Assembly: GCA_008638375.1 (NCBI GenBank)
Contig: CM018032.1
Coordinates: forward strand, 50,428,501 to 50,492,500
Direction of reading: 5' to 3'
Length of the DNA stretch: 64,000 nucleotides
Source: Nyssa sinensis
Lineage: Eukaryota; Streptophyta; Magnoliopsida; Cornales; Nyssaceae
Part shown: positions 24,961-38,187 of the stretch, piece by piece
Layout: each line of letters opens with the position of its first letter
How positions within the stretch are numbered: the first letter of the stretch is position 1
Translations under genes and position numbers: made by a program
Notes under the pieces: model-generated
Told to the model about the DNA's origin: nothing
The model's database searches: none
Seen by the model: the letters and a program-made list of their open reading frames with translations, nothing else

Positions 24961-26614
24961 GAATTTTTCCAATTGAAAATTTCATGATAGAACATAAAAA
25001 TAAATTTTTACAATAATTGACCAATTACATTTTTTTCAAAAAACTAAAAATTAACACAGATTACTAAACCAATGTAACCAATAATCCACAAAGACTTAAA
25101 ATCCGTGAATGAATATATTTGTTACTGCACAACCCAACTAAATAAACATTAAAATCTATTATAAATAATTAAATATTGTTATTGATTACATGAATCCATC
25201 ACATATGTCCCTTATGGTCATTTTTAATTTTTTGGGTAAGTATTTTTTTACAAATGGAAGGAGTGTCTATTTACAAGTATAAGTGTATAACATACAAACA
25301 AACTCAATCCATATAACTAGAAAGAACATAATCATACCATCTACGAAGACAACTTATGACTAAAAAATAAACATACCACTACATACTCTTACTTAAAAGA
25401 GAGTTAAAACTATAACATTTTCTATATGGAGATGTACAAGATGCCACTCGGGACTTTGGCCCTTTTGGAAAAGTAAGAAATATATGTGACAAAGGACAAC
25501 TACCGGGGAGAAGAAACACCTACAGTATGGGTTGAATGTTAGTTATACTATATACACACAAATAAGCTTTATATAGGATCATGGTGGGAATTATCTATGA
25601 TAGCCTTTATAGCCATAGACATCCATTTTACATTTTAAAAAATCAAAATATTTCCTAACAGAGTTAAATATCATGTTTGGTGTTTTTTTTTTAAATCTAT
25701 CAGATTTGACTTGTGACTTTTTAAAATTGATTGCATTTCTACTTTATAATTTTAATATTTATTTATTTATATATAATAGTTAATAGATTCATTTTTCGTT
25801 GAGGCGTTCCCAATCCAACAACTGACTTTTTTTTAAATGTTCTCGTGCCCATATGAGAAACTAACTATTAATGAAATATGCCAACACATATCCTAGTATT
25901 AAAAAAGTTATAGGTGTTGATAAGAGTGGAATTAAGATATGGTTCAGGCTTGATCTCTTTAACCTGATAAGTCACTCACTTATTATATGATAAAAATACC
26001 TCTCCATGCGTCCTCCATATATCACTCTTAACTTTCTTGACAACATGCATGTGAATGCATAGTTTTAAATTTCAAAGCAATTCTAAAAGCTTTTTTAAAT
26101 TTAAAAATTCAATAATTTACAATATATAAATAAGTTTTTAATACAAAATTTATATTTGGACTCTTAAAATCGAGATTTATTAAATAAGATCCATATTAAA
26201 GATGAAATTTTGCTAAAAAATAAAATCTATTGTCCATATAAAGAGATTTTCTAGAAAACTAGAAAGATACCAAGTTAAGGCTAAAAAATGACATTTTGGA
26301 AAAATTAATGGTGTAAACCGCCTATTGGGGTTTGGGTTGGCTAGATCTCGAAAAATACATAAAATGTATATATAATTCGCATAAAATAGATAACTTAGTG
26401 CAAAATATGATAATTTAAAGTTTTTACACATCAATTATGTTTTTCTACCAACTTGGATACAACAGGTTATTCATTTGTCTATTTCATGATATGAATGTGG
26501 AAACAAAATCATATGGTGCAATTTTTGGCTATCTCCTATGAAACAAAGACATTATTAAATAGATTGAAGTTTTTTTTTTAACAAAAATAAAAATTATAAA
26601 CTTTTTAAAGAAAC
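24961..26614. other. AT-rich intergenic DNA
   Basis: No genes or defined repeats recognised. Confidence 0.5.
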
Positions 26615-27345
26615 GAGTTCCAATTCAGTTTTACTTTGAGAGAAACAGTAAAATTTTATTGTTTTAATCAAACTAGTTTTCAATTCAGTTTCATAGAGTG
26701 AAAATTTATTGTTTCTAATCAAACCACTTCTAGTTGGTTGTGGAGAGTGAATTTTCACTATTTAAATCAAATATGTTTTAGTTCAATTCTACTTTAAAAA
26801 AAACTATAAAATTTCACTATTTTTAATCAAACCAGTTTCAATTTAGTTCTATATCGTGAAATTTCACTGTTTGAATCAAACTAGTTTCAATTGGGTTCCA
26901 CTTTCAAAAAAATTGTGAAAATATTCTATTTTTATTCAAACCAATTTCAATTAAGTCGTAGTTTAAAAGAAACAATGAAGTTTCACTATTTTAATTAAAT
27001 AAGTTCTAATTTAAAGAAATAGTGAAATTTCACTCACAATTTTAATTAAACTAGTTTTAGTTCAATTTATATTTAAAGAAACAATAAAATTTTACTATTT
27101 TTAATCAAACTGGTTACAATTCAGTTTTAGTTTTAAATTAATAGTGAAATCTCATTATTTTAATCAAATTAGTATCAATTCAATTCTAATTTTAAATATA
27201 AATAGTGAAATTTTAATATTTTAATTAAACATGTTTCAGTTTAGTTTATTTTTAAAATTTGTTATTTTTAATCAAACTGGTTTCAATTTAGTTCAAGTTT
27301 AAAAAAATAATGAAATTTCACAGTTTCAATTAAACTAGTTTCAGT
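26615..27345. repeat. Diverged minisatellite, about 13 units of 47-61 bp
   Basis: The unit theme is AGTTTCAATTCAGTTCTA, then TTTAAAAAAACAGTGAAA, then TTTCACTATTTTTAATCAAA. Unit starts by eye: 26615, 26671, 26726, 26773, 26834, 26883, 26943, 27002, 27053, 27112, 27171, 27231 and 27279. Strong divergence and length variation imply an old array. Confidence 0.8.
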
Positions 27346-27589
27346 TCATTATTTTTATTATTATGGGAAGAATTTTCATTATCCCTAAACTATTTTGAAA
27401 AATATAGAGCAAAAACTAAATGCTTCTTATAGTTTGGGAATGATATGAAACACTTTACTAGCAAGATCAATTGGTCTGTAGTTTGTAATCCAAAAGATGA
27501 AGAATGTCTCGGAGTCAAAAGATTAGAGGACTTTAAATATAGCTCTAGTGCTCAAACATGTATAGGCTCTATTCAACCTAAAAGATAAC

Positions 27590-28400
27590 TTGTAGGTCAA
27601 GTGGTGTCATGACGTATATTAAAAAATATGAGTATTTGGAGCTTGTCTTATCCAGCTAAAGCCACTGAGACTTGGAGAAAACTACAAAAGCTTATAGTAT
27701 AAACTAAAAAGTGTATAGCTATGATAGTTGGCAATGGCAACATAACTTTCCTTCAGGAATACCATTGGCACCCACAAGGTCTCCTTATCCATCAATATGG
27801 GGAAAACCATCTCTACATTCAACAATTACTAAGAGGATAAAGTGATATGGGCAATTGAGAATGGCAATTAGCAGTGGCCTCCCTCTTCTAGAAGAATATG
27901 GTATACTCAGGTTATGCAGATGGATTTTGAAATTCAAAGGAAACTTATAACACCTCTCAATTTGAATATTAAAGATCAATATAAATAGACTCCTCTAACT
28001 TTAAAAGAGTTCAGGATTAGATCGGCATGGGATTCAGTCAGGCTCCTACTAAAAAAAGTTCAATAGATGAAGATGGTATGGTCAAGCAAAAAAACTCCAA
28101 AACACTTTTTTATGCTTTGGCTTCTAATGCATGAAAAACTCTACACAAGAGACAAGTTGGTGCATTGGGGTATTACCATTGAGATTACTTTCCTATTGTG
28201 TCAAAATGGTAATGAAACCATAAATCATTTGTTTTTCTCCTATAGCTTCTCTAATCGAATTTGGAAAGAAATGCTTGGAATAGAGAAAATAATTTGGTTA
28301 TTGACTCCTTTAAGGATTTTTCTTCATTGCTCAAGTAAGGTAATCTGTTTTGGTTACTTTTGTTTATTTTAAAAATGCTCCTATATAGAGAAAAAAAAAA
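27590..28400 (+). mobile_element. LINE 3' fragment, ending in an A-run
   Basis: The + strand frames at 28067-28372 contain SKKTPKHFFMLWLLMHEKLY and a CQNGNETINHLFFSYSFSNR segment, the zf-RVT region of plant LINE polymerases. Upstream (27600-28060) a multiply broken frame still reads VGNGNITFLQEYHWHPQG, which is the stretch preceding zf-RVT. The A-run at 28391-28400 is probably the tail. It is in the opposite orientation to the intronic LINE and clearly different in sequence. Confidence 0.65.
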
Positions 28401-28455
28401 GTATCAAATTGTTGAGTAAGTGAGCAAGGCTGTATTCTTTATTGTAACTATGAAA

Positions 28456-28467
28456 TCTCTGATACCA
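28456..28467 (-). other. Primer-binding-site-like sequence beyond the Copia 3' LTR
   Basis: Minus strand TGGTATCAGAG follows three bases after the LTR end. It matches the initiator tRNA-Met PBS, which should follow a 5' LTR, not a 3' LTR. Confidence 0.6.
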
Positions 28468-28470
28468 TTT

Positions 28471-28951
28471 TGTATAAAAGAAGCAACAAATGAAATAAAA
28501 AGTGTAAAATCAAATAAAATGCAACAAGACAAAGAACACATAATTTACGTGGTTTGACAAGATGTGTACATCAAGTGGCAATGACCAGTCCATTATGAAT
28601 CAAAGGAGATGATAAGAGTGAAAACACTCACAAAGCCAAAAACCATTTTACACCCAAAGATGGCTCACAAAATGGCTCATCACTCTCACAACGATCATAA
28701 TCCCGAAACCTATAATAACACTTATATATATAAGACCAAACTGCCAAATTCGGGACCAAGTCGGAGCATGAAACTTTATATGTGTCCGAACGGGAAAACC
28801 TTTTTCATTCAGACAGTAACCACGTCTCCGTTTGAATGGAGAGGCTACTAGATATTGCCGAGAATAAAATTGGGTCAAAATTTTTTCGAGTTGTATTAGA
28901 TTATAAACGGTTTATCAACAATCCGGGTAAATTTGAGACACCTATTTAACA
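28471..28951 (-). repeat. Copia LTR (481 bp)
   Basis: On the minus strand the LTR begins TGTTAAATAGGTGTC directly after the polypurine tract AAGGTGGAGATT (28952-28963) and ends TATACA, giving TG...CA ends. A TATATATAAG box lies inside (28721-28731). Confidence 0.75.
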
Positions 28952-29072
28952 AATCTCCACCTTGGCTTGAATTCAACCAAACTATATCAACAAAGTAAAT
29001 GAATCTCATCTGCCTCCAAATGCGCCCTCATGCGTTATGCACCCGCATGTGCTCAAAATCAAGATATGTTAA

Positions 29073-30120
29073 TTAAGTCCAAATAATGTTTGACTTGAAC
29101 AACGGAATGGGCTTAGGCAAAATATTTGCTAGATTTTCTACTACGGCAATCTTCTTAACTGTAATGTCACATTGTGCCATAACATCTTGAAGAAAATGAT
29201 ATCTTACGATTATATGTTCAGTCTTCTCATAATACATTTGATTTTTGGTTAAATATATTGTGCTCTGGCTATCACAAAACACAACAGCAACATCATGTTG
29301 CAAGCACAAATCAGGGACCAAACCTCTCAACCAAATTACCTTCTTCATTGTTTCTATTGCTGCCATGTACTATATTTTGTTGTTGACAAATCAATTATAA
29401 ACTGTAGGGTAGCTTTCCAACTTAATTGCACAACTAACAAGCATGAAGACATAACCTATTAGAGATCTCCTCTCATCCAAATCATCATCATAGTTTGAAA
29501 TCAATATACTCAACAACACTAGAACCAAAGCCACATGCTCTGTCAAAAACTAAGCTAATATTTGAAATCCTTTTCAAATACAAAAATATTCATTTCAACG
29601 CCCGCCAATGAACCTTGCCAAGATTAGCCATGTATCGACTGAGAACACTAACTGCTTGTGAAATATTTAGATGTGTGCAAACCATAACATACATGATGCT
29701 ACTAACTATACTCGAATAAGGAACACTCAACAAATATTTCTCATCTTCTTCACTTTGCAAAAGACAACACTGGAGAAAGCCGAAAATGAGAGGCAAGTGG
29801 AGAGTACTCATTAGTTTGGAAGTATGCATAGCAAAATACTCAAACACCTTCTCTATATACTTCTGTTGTGACAAGTATAACTTTCTGACTTTTCTGTCCC
29901 TAAGAATTTCTATACCCAAAATCTTCTTTGCAACACCCAAATATTTCATCTTAAACTCATTAATCAACTTGACTTCAAACTACCAGTCTCGGATACGATT
30001 TTATCAGCTATAAGCATGTCATCTACATAGAGTAACAAGTAAATAAAAGAATCATATGACAACAATTTGTGATACATGCAACTATCAAAATTATTCATGA
30101 GTAACCATGTCCCACTATAA
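29073..30120 (-). pseudogene. Copia reverse transcriptase / RNase H remnant
   Basis: LYVDDMLIADK near 30010-30045 is the catalytic RT motif. VRKLYLSQQKYIEKVFEYF (29967-29590) is the connecting region. The RNase H part (29366-29073) has CDSQSTIYLTKNQMYYEKTE and ends near the usual ADMLTKP site, changed here to ANILPKP. Frames are interrupted between the pieces. Confidence 0.85.
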
Positions 30121-30799
30121 AGGTGTTAAAACGCTTGTACCACTACCTTTGAGACTGCTTCAACCTATATAATGACCTTGTCAACTTATAAATATGATCT
30201 TATTTACCTTGGATAGAAAAACCCTCTGGTTGTTTTATGTAGATAATCTCCTTAAGCTAGCCATGTAAAAATGATGTCTTTATATCAAACTACTCAAGCT
30301 CTAAGTTAAAAAAATAACTAAAGAAACCAGCATGCGAATACAGTTATGCTTCACAACGGGTGAGAAAACTTCATTGAAGTCCACACCTTCCCTTTAACTA
30401 TAACCCATTGCAACCAAGCATGCCTTATATCTAGCATATTCAACCCTTGGAATGATTTCTTATTTCTTAAAGACCCATTTGCAACCAACAATCTTCGAGT
30501 CCTTAGGTAATTTCATTAAATACCATGTCTAGTTCTTATGAAGAGATTCAACCTTCATTCATGGCCACAATCCACTGTGCAAATTCACTACCAATGATAA
30601 CTCCAACATGTGCACTCTCTGTGAAACTTTAACCTATAACTCCCTCTCATTAATATAACTTTGTTTATACCCTAAAACATCATCTAAACTCCTTTCTAGA
30701 GTGAAACATGACAGATTCATCAAAAGTAACATCCTTATTAATAGCTAACTTGGGTGACTTAGGATCAATACACCACAATCTATATCCTTTGACCCTTTG

Positions 30800-31620
30800 T
30801 GCATATCCAATAAATATTCACTTCTTGGCCATAGGTTCAAGCTTAGCATCATTTACATGATAATAAACTTGACAACCAAAAATTTTCAAATTCAAATAAT
30901 AAGCAAGAGTTCTAGACCATACCTCATCAAGAGTTCTAGTTTCAATAGCAGTTGACAAAGAGCAGTTCACCAAATAACAAGTTGTATTGATGGCCTTGGT
31001 CCAAAATGCCTTAGACAACCTAACATTTGAAAGCATGCAACAAGCTCTCTTTATAAGTGTTTTATTAATTTATCTGCAACTCCATTTTTGCTATGGAGTT
31101 TCATGAACTATGCGGTGTCTTGTAATACCTTTATTTTGGTAGAACTTATTAAACTCGTTATCTCAAAATTTCATGTCGTTATATGTTCTAAACCATTTGA
31201 CCTGCTTTCTTATTTGTTTCTCAATCAAGACTTTTCACTACCTGAATGTTGCTAAAGCCTCATTCTTGTATTTTAGAAAATATACCTAAACTTTCCTTGA
31301 ATAAGTATCAATAAAATTCAAAAAATATCGAGAACCACCATGGGACGTGGTGGTTGCAAGACCCCAAAGATTCGAATGGATGTAATCAAATGTACCATTG
31401 ATTCGATGAATCGTGGTACTGAACTTCACCATTTTCTATTTTTCAAAAAGATAATGCTTCACAAAAGTTAAGCTTTCCCCTACACTATCTACAAAGCAAA
31501 TCCTGTTTGCTCAAAATTGTCATACCCTTTTTGCTTATATAACCTAAATATGCCACAAATGGGTCATGGCTGAATTTGGATCAACTAAAGATGAAAACAC
31601 TTACAGAACCAATAATTGTA
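30800..31620 (-). pseudogene. Copia integrase remnant
   Basis: The 31036-30818 piece reads RLSKAFWTKAINTTCYLVN and LKIFGCQVYYHV, the C-terminal part of a Copia integrase core. The zinc-binding N-terminal part and the DDE aspartates could not be placed confidently because of frameshifts between 31600 and 31040. Confidence 0.75.
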
Positions 31621-31625
31621 CTTCC

Positions 31626-32081
31626 CTAAAGAATGTAAAGGTCATTGATTTTATTACCTTTCATCAAAACCAAATAGCCCTTGCAAACCTTTATAACTCC
31701 ACCTTCAATGGAGAACTTGAAACCATTGAAATCCAAATTTCCTAAATAAATCACATTTTTCTTTAAGTTTGGTATATAGCAGACATCTATCAAAGTCCAC
31801 ACAATTATGTCATGCAACTAAATTCAAACTTTCCCTATCTAAACTATCTTACACGCCATGTTGTTACCTATTTAGATTGAACCATCATTACTTGTCTCAT
31901 AAGTGGCAAACCAATCCCGATTAGGGGTCGTATGATAGGAGCAACTCAAATCAAGAATCCATTCTTCCTTGGAGCGATTATACGAAATAGTAACTGAAAA
32001 GACGTTGTTTGCAACTTCACCGGTTTCTTCTGCAACATCGACAACATTAGCAGAATTCACTTTCTTCTTACCCTCATTGTT
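31626..32081 (-). pseudogene. Copia gag C-terminus and protease remnant
   Basis: The frame at 32060-31872 reads KEEWILDLSCSYHTTPNRDW. In Tnt1-type proteases the active site is DS/TG or DTA before CSYH, so the catalytic triplet is altered here. The next piece (31817-31626) has IDVCYIPNLKKNVIYLG, typical of the protease C-terminal half. The upstream end is cut at 32082-32086 by the LARD-like insertion. Confidence 0.82.
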
Positions 32082-32086
32082 CTTTG
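32082..32086. repeat. Target-site duplication CTTTG (left)
   Basis: CTTTG at 32082-32086 and at 46120-46124 flank the TG...CA ends of the LARD-like element and were produced from one copy of the Copia gag sequence. Confidence 0.9.
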
Positions 32087-32717
32087 TGTCATGACCTAGA
32101 AACTCACCCTATACGGATCTCGTGTCGCAAAGACGACCCAATGGCCGTCCCTACTTTTTTCATTCTTTGTATCCATGACAACAATATATAATGCAAACTT
32201 AAACAGTAAAATAGCGGAAGTCTTAAATACATCAGAGGGTTCTATAATGTCAAAACAAGAACCAACATAACCTCACTCTTAGGTGGTGAGTACATGGGAG
32301 AGACTACATCTTTCTATCATGCTCCTCAACCGTCTCCCTACGCTCCTGAACTTCTACTGTGGGAGGGAGTTGAGTGATCTTGGGAGAATCCAAAAGGGTC
32401 GAAAGGTTTTGAGGGTTCCGAGGAGATACGAGGTGATTGAGTGTGCGAAATCCCACTGGATAGGTCGGAACGAGATGGGTATTTGACGAATTACCCCATT
32501 CATCGTCGTCGGTAGTGGTGGAGATCCAGTCGTCAATCTGATCAGAATGGGACAGTAGTCTAGTTAGGGAATTTGGCCGTTGATCTGATCAGAAAGGGAC
32601 AGTAGTCTGGTTAGGGGATGACGCAACATAAAGTCTCCGAAGCCCTCTTCATCGCCGTCCTTTGCTTGTTTACGCCATTGTCAAGATCTCCCTCTCTCTA
32701 ACATTTTTGAGATTTAC

Positions 32718-32761
<44 letters not shown>

Positions 32762-33106
32762 TCTTCTCTTTCCGTTCTATTTTTTTTTCTCCCTCTCTTT
32801 TTTTTTTTTTTTCTTCTGAAATTGTAACCCCCATTCCCCGTCCTTTAATGTTTCTTAAATTGTAGGTTACTTTATATACCCATTACACCTTATATATATT
32901 TTCCATAGATATATTCTGATTTTTATTTTTATTTTTTTATTTCAATATTCATTCCTGGTTTGCTCAGGCATCGCCCGGGAATCATCCGTATATTCGAACC
33001 AATTTCAAATCCAAATCCATCCATTTTATTTGATATCATAACATAAAGTCCTATCAGCTCAGGTTTACACGGGTCGCTCGGTTACAATTCGGGTCGGGGT
33101 ATTACA
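32087..33106 (-). repeat. 3' LTR of the LARD-like element (internally deleted)
   Basis: 1020 bp. Its left 260 bases match 36496-36776 and its remaining part matches 40058-40440 and 45811-46119. The 36776-40058 stretch of the other LTR is absent, with a short GG microhomology at the junction. It keeps a (CT)n run (32722-32753) and the captured gene segment at 32354-32536. At the place where the Harbinger element sits in the other LTR it has an uninterrupted sequence. Confidence 0.85.
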
Positions 33107-36100
33107 GTCTACCCCTCTTAAATTGAGTTTTGTCCTCAAAACTCGAATGTTCATAATCTAAGAAACTCTATTCTCTCCTCGTGCCATTTCATCATTATAG
33201 TTCCCCCCCCCCTTTTTTTTTACAAGTTCTGCCTCGGATTTACTACATGCGTTCAGTTGTGAGATTTGCAACGTCACCCTATTTAAGTTTTTTTTTTTTT
33301 TTTTTTGTGTATTGAACTTCCTTTGATTATGACCATTACCGTATTTCCCTTTAGCATTTTCAACGTCATATTCCCTTTGGTTTTCATGAATGTCTTTTGG
33401 TTCGTGCTAGGACAGTTTACTCGTATTTTCTTTGCATTACAATATTTCTCCAATGCACGGGTGACCTCAGATTTATTTTCATTTGTGATTTCTCAATCAC
33501 GTGTCCATTCCTTGAAAATTTATCAATCCTCGTTTCATCTCATTTTTGTAGTATTTCATTATTTTTGTACTATTCATTGGCATTCTTGCCCTTGTTTTCA
33601 AATTCATGTTCATCCTTTTATGATTTAGATAAGTTGAGGAAATCAATTCCTCCCCTTTTCAAATTATAGACTGGTACGAAGGCCTTTTATTCCTTGCCCA
33701 AAATCGAGCTTTTCACATATTTTGATTCCTCTTCCCTTCATAGGTTAAAGTATGGTACATATACTTAGAAAATTTTAGAGTAGTCTTTTACCCCAGTCAC
33801 TGATTCTTCATATGACAATCTACTTCGAAAGTGTTCTTAATGGCGTTATCATATTTGGTTTACCCTGAACCTTCCACATCATTTGATCAGTTCAAATCTC
33901 AGAGTCGTATGACTTTTTAATTTATAACCATTATTGTGGTTTCACTTACCTTTGCTCAGAAAGGTTGTTCAAATGCCTCATTTCTTATTCTCATCATTAT
34001 GTTTGATTTTTCATCATATGTTACATTTTTCTCCCCAGTCATTATTCAACTTTTACAATTTGTTCTTTCAAGAACTTATTCAACCGTATAGGGAGTTCCT
34101 TGTAAATTCTGTGATATCATATCATATTTCAGGATTGTTCCCATCAATTAGTCGTCCCATTATTTTATCGTTACATTTGACTTTCAAAGTTTGTCAAGAT
34201 TATATCAAGTCTTTCCTACCATGGAAATTCTCTACTTCCTTAGTTTCACAAATTTAGTTATTCTTACTTTCTACCTCAATCTTAATTGTCCTCGTAGCTC
34301 AAAGAATTATGTATCACTTTAGTACAGTCGTTGTTCTTACTAGTTTTTCTAGACATTATGCCACAATTTTTGTCTTCCTAATTGTCAGATTACGTTAATC
34401 CCCAAAAGTCATTCAGAGTCATCAATCATTTATCTTTTGAAATAGACTCAACTAACTTAATAAAGTACCGCCCATAATTGGGTCAAATTGTCACCTAGAT
34501 CGACAAAATTCATTTAATTTTTCCCATTGATCATTCATCACGTGTCAATCTCCTTTTAGAATCATCATATTTCATAATGTTCATTTGATAGTCTTGTTCA
34601 ATCAGTATTTGCCTCCCAATGATCCATTTGTCTTTACCCTATATGACTCACTCAAGAATCCTCATCTTTTTGGTATGTCATCAATCCATCTGAAGTCTCA
34701 AACTCCTCACGTTACTATTCATTAAGTCTTTCTCAGATCATCTCTCATATATATTTGTTATTAAATCCATCGACTTCCTAAGATTTCACAATCCCAACTC
34801 TATGTCACCTTATATCTCCTAAAAAAGCATTAATCGTTGCCCTTGTTTAAATGATAGTTTCTCCTAATTCATTGATCAATTTATAGTTTAATAACTTAAG
34901 AGTCATCAACCTCGACACTAGTACAATTCTTTCCAAAAATCCTTAACCTTTGCCCTTAAGTATATTACTTTTTCCCCAAAGTCACTATTCATTTGATCAT
35001 CTCAATCGTCCAAGAAACATCAAAGTCCGTTATAGCATAGTCTTTCCCAACGACTATTAACCTTAGTATTTAAACAAGCTATCATCCTCTAAAAGTCATC
35101 GATCATTTAACTATTTAATCATCGGACTCTTAGTTTCTTTAAGGGTATCTAATCAGTTAATAACTGTGTACTTATGATATGTACCTCATATGTTCTATGT
35201 GTATCATTCATGAATAATGATTTCCTCTTAGTACCTCAAAATCATATATCATCTCAATTTCATGGTTTCTCTAAATGATTTACTACCAGTTTAGTCTTTA
35301 CGATCATCTAAATCACCTTGATCTCTAATAGTTATCATTTACCTTTATCTAACTTGATAGAGTATTGACTAAAATCGGTCACACATCATCTTAGATCACT
35401 AGATTTATTGAATTCGTTCCTAACATTTATTCATTGTGTGTCAGCCTCTTTTCAAAATCATCCCATTTCATAAGGTCAATTCTGACAGTCTCGCTCATTT
35501 AGTAATTGTCTTCAAGACTCTATTCATCTTTACCCTATTAGGGTCTACTTATGACTTACTCAAGACTTTTCATATTTTTGATACATCATTAATTTATTTA
35601 GAGTATCAACTCCTCTTGTCATTATCCATTAAGTTTCCTTCTGACTATCTCTCATTCAAACCTCGTTTATTTATCCATAACATTTATCAAAATCTCCTTA
35701 AGTATTTTCAGTGTCGTTCCTCAAGAATCATCACCATTTATCTTTAAACACACTACTATCCCTTTAAGGTCACTATTTACTTAATCAATTGTTCAAGAAT
35801 CATCGATTTTCATCATAACATATAGTCTTTTCCCCCGATATACAATATTCATCAATAAAAAATCTCTTGATGGTATTGGAACAGTTAATATGTAACTTAG
35901 GGGTTCTGTTTCTAAGTTCAACTTAGCAGTAAATGTGGGAACTATACATCAAATATTTAAACAATATATAGACAGATTGTAAGCAACTGGGAAATACCTA
36001 CGACTACTGGTACAGTAGCCTGATCATCTCCCGGTAATGTTTTTGAGACATTCTCCTTGGTGGAATTTTAGGCAGTTGGGGCATTTAATTATGCCTTTAT

Positions 36101-36495
36101 TGTCATTTTTGAACCTTTTTGGCAATTTCCTTCCCGCCCCATTTTATGGTCTTTGCTGGTGCCACTACCTCATTGTAAGTGGTCAACAGTTGGGGTTGAT
36201 TCTACGTAGAGCCTTGGTGACTCTTTTCATAAGTCGTTCTATTCTGTTCAATTGATCTATTCGATCCATCTTAGTTAGATGATTTTTGGCTATCGGCGTA
36301 TTCCTGGTGTTAACCTTTTCTATAAAAGATAATCAGTCCACGTATTTGTAAAATAACAGTCAGTGTTCACATAAAGGTCTAACTTAGTAATGTCAATGTT
36401 ATCTATCGATTGACTCTTAGACTTTAACAGGTCTAGTACTTTAATCCTGTCTCCCATGACTCACTAGAACCTAAGACTCTGCTCTAATACCCAAC
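33107..36495 (-). other. Non-coding interior of the LARD-like element, with internal duplication
   Basis: The minus strand has no long frame. The region is T/C-rich on the + strand and built of diverged direct repeats: 34535-35050 resembles 35430-35850 (for example TCATTAAGT...TCTCTCAT blocks and the pair AGTCTTTCCC/AGTCTTTTCCCCC). A gag-like trace is at 36049-36269. The PBS-like sequence is at 36481-36495 and the purine tract at 33107-33120. Confidence 0.7.
36049..36269 (-). pseudogene. Mini-gag trace with CCHC-like knuckle
   Basis: A minus-strand ATG at 36269 starts MDRIDQLNRIERLMKRVTKA and runs into stops. In the same frame further on is CPNCLKFHQGEC, which resembles a gag zinc knuckle with altered spacing. 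It sits about 210 bases after the PBS, where gag should begin. It could be a leftover of an ancestral gag or chance. Confidence 0.4.
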
Positions 36496-38187
36496 TATCA
36501 CGACCCGAAACCTACCCTATGCGGATCTCGTGTCACGTGATCGACCCAATGACCGTCCTTACTTTTTTCATTCTTTGTATCCATGACAACAATATATAAT
36601 GCAAACTTAAACAGTAAAATAGTGAAAGTCTTAAATACATCAGATAGAGGGTTCTATAATGTCAAAACAAGAACCAACATAATCTTACTCTTAGGTGGTG
36701 AGTACATGAAAGAGACTACATCTTTCTATCATGCTCTTCAATCGTCTCCCTATGCTCCTGAACTTCTACTGTGGTTTTGTAGCATACTCACCTGAAAAAT
36801 AGGAAGTTGGGGTGAGCTAACAAAACTCAGTAAGTAAAAGCTCATCTCCGACACGGGTTAGGGTTAACATAGAAAAATATGAACTCATATGGTGAACATG
36901 ATAGCCAATCATGGAAACAGTTGCAGTTAATGATAAAATGTCACAATGGCCAATGAACAGTAAGGTACAATAAGCAAGTATGTGTAATGGCATAACATAA
37001 TATGGGAAAGCTCAAGAATCACAATCAACATAAATATACTGCCACAATAAACCGGTCACAGTCAAGTCCAATAAATGAAAGAACTATCAACATATAATTA
37101 TTCATAGGGAAATGACAACATCCTATGAATCTAATAAACGTCAACATAACAGTCAATCATGAGTGATGCATTTACTCTGTTCAGGGTTTGGCAGAGCCTC
37201 AATCTTTTGGGGGCCCGGCATACCCCCCTTAACATAAATGTATATAAAATGTCCTTATAACTCACTGCATAAAAATGCCATCATTTCCATATGTCCGTTC
37301 ACGAACTCGACCCGTAGGTCCTGTCAATCAAATAGCATCAGAAGAATATTGTGATTGAGCACAAATCCGACATTCATAATAAATCATGATTCTTTTGTGA
37401 TTCCATAAGAAGTACATAGAAATGGAAGATCATGCAATGAACATATAACAGTTAGGCCTTTCAAGGCACAGTACAACATAACAATCATGATATAGCAGTC
37501 AATAAGCATCCATAAGATAGGACAATATCGATTGTAGGACAATATCGATTATGGAACAATAACAGTAGGTACATACATAAGTACAAAATTTGGCAGTAAT
37601 AGAAGGAATGTGGCTTGGAAGACCATGTGTAAGAGATAGGGGTTTACTTACCTTTTATCCGTGTGATCTACCTCAGTATCCCGTAACTTTTCCTTTTCCC
37701 ATTGAGTTCCCTATCATTCAGTAGACATGTTTCAGTTTTAATGATATTTATCAAATTTTGTACTTCATTACGATAAGTATCTCTTTTGCTAATTTAGACT
37801 CTACTATTGAGTCCAGAACATCGAAGAAAGTCAATTTAGGCTTTCACGGTTTTCAATTTGGACTTCTATACCGAAAAGGACAAAACGGTCATTTTACATG
37901 TCTCTAATTTTTGGGACCTGTTTTCACAAATTGGACTCCACCTTTGAGTCTAAAATATTTGAAATAATAAAAATTCACTATTTACTTAGTTCAATCGGAG
38001 TCCGTTTGACTGACATTTGACTCTAAGGTATTTTGGTCATTTCGGCATTTCTACAGGTATTTTATTTTTTGGGACTCCGTCTCATGAAACGGACCTTACC
38101 AATGGGTCCAGAAGATCCAAAATAACATATTTATACTATTCACATGACTCAATTGGACATCGAAACTAATTAAATTAATAACTAAAT

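Noticed and set aside
33305..35747. Several plus-strand ORFs of about 100 codons
   Set aside because: They lie in the T/C-rich interior of the LARD-like element, are Phe/Ser/Leu-rich by composition and show no domain motif.
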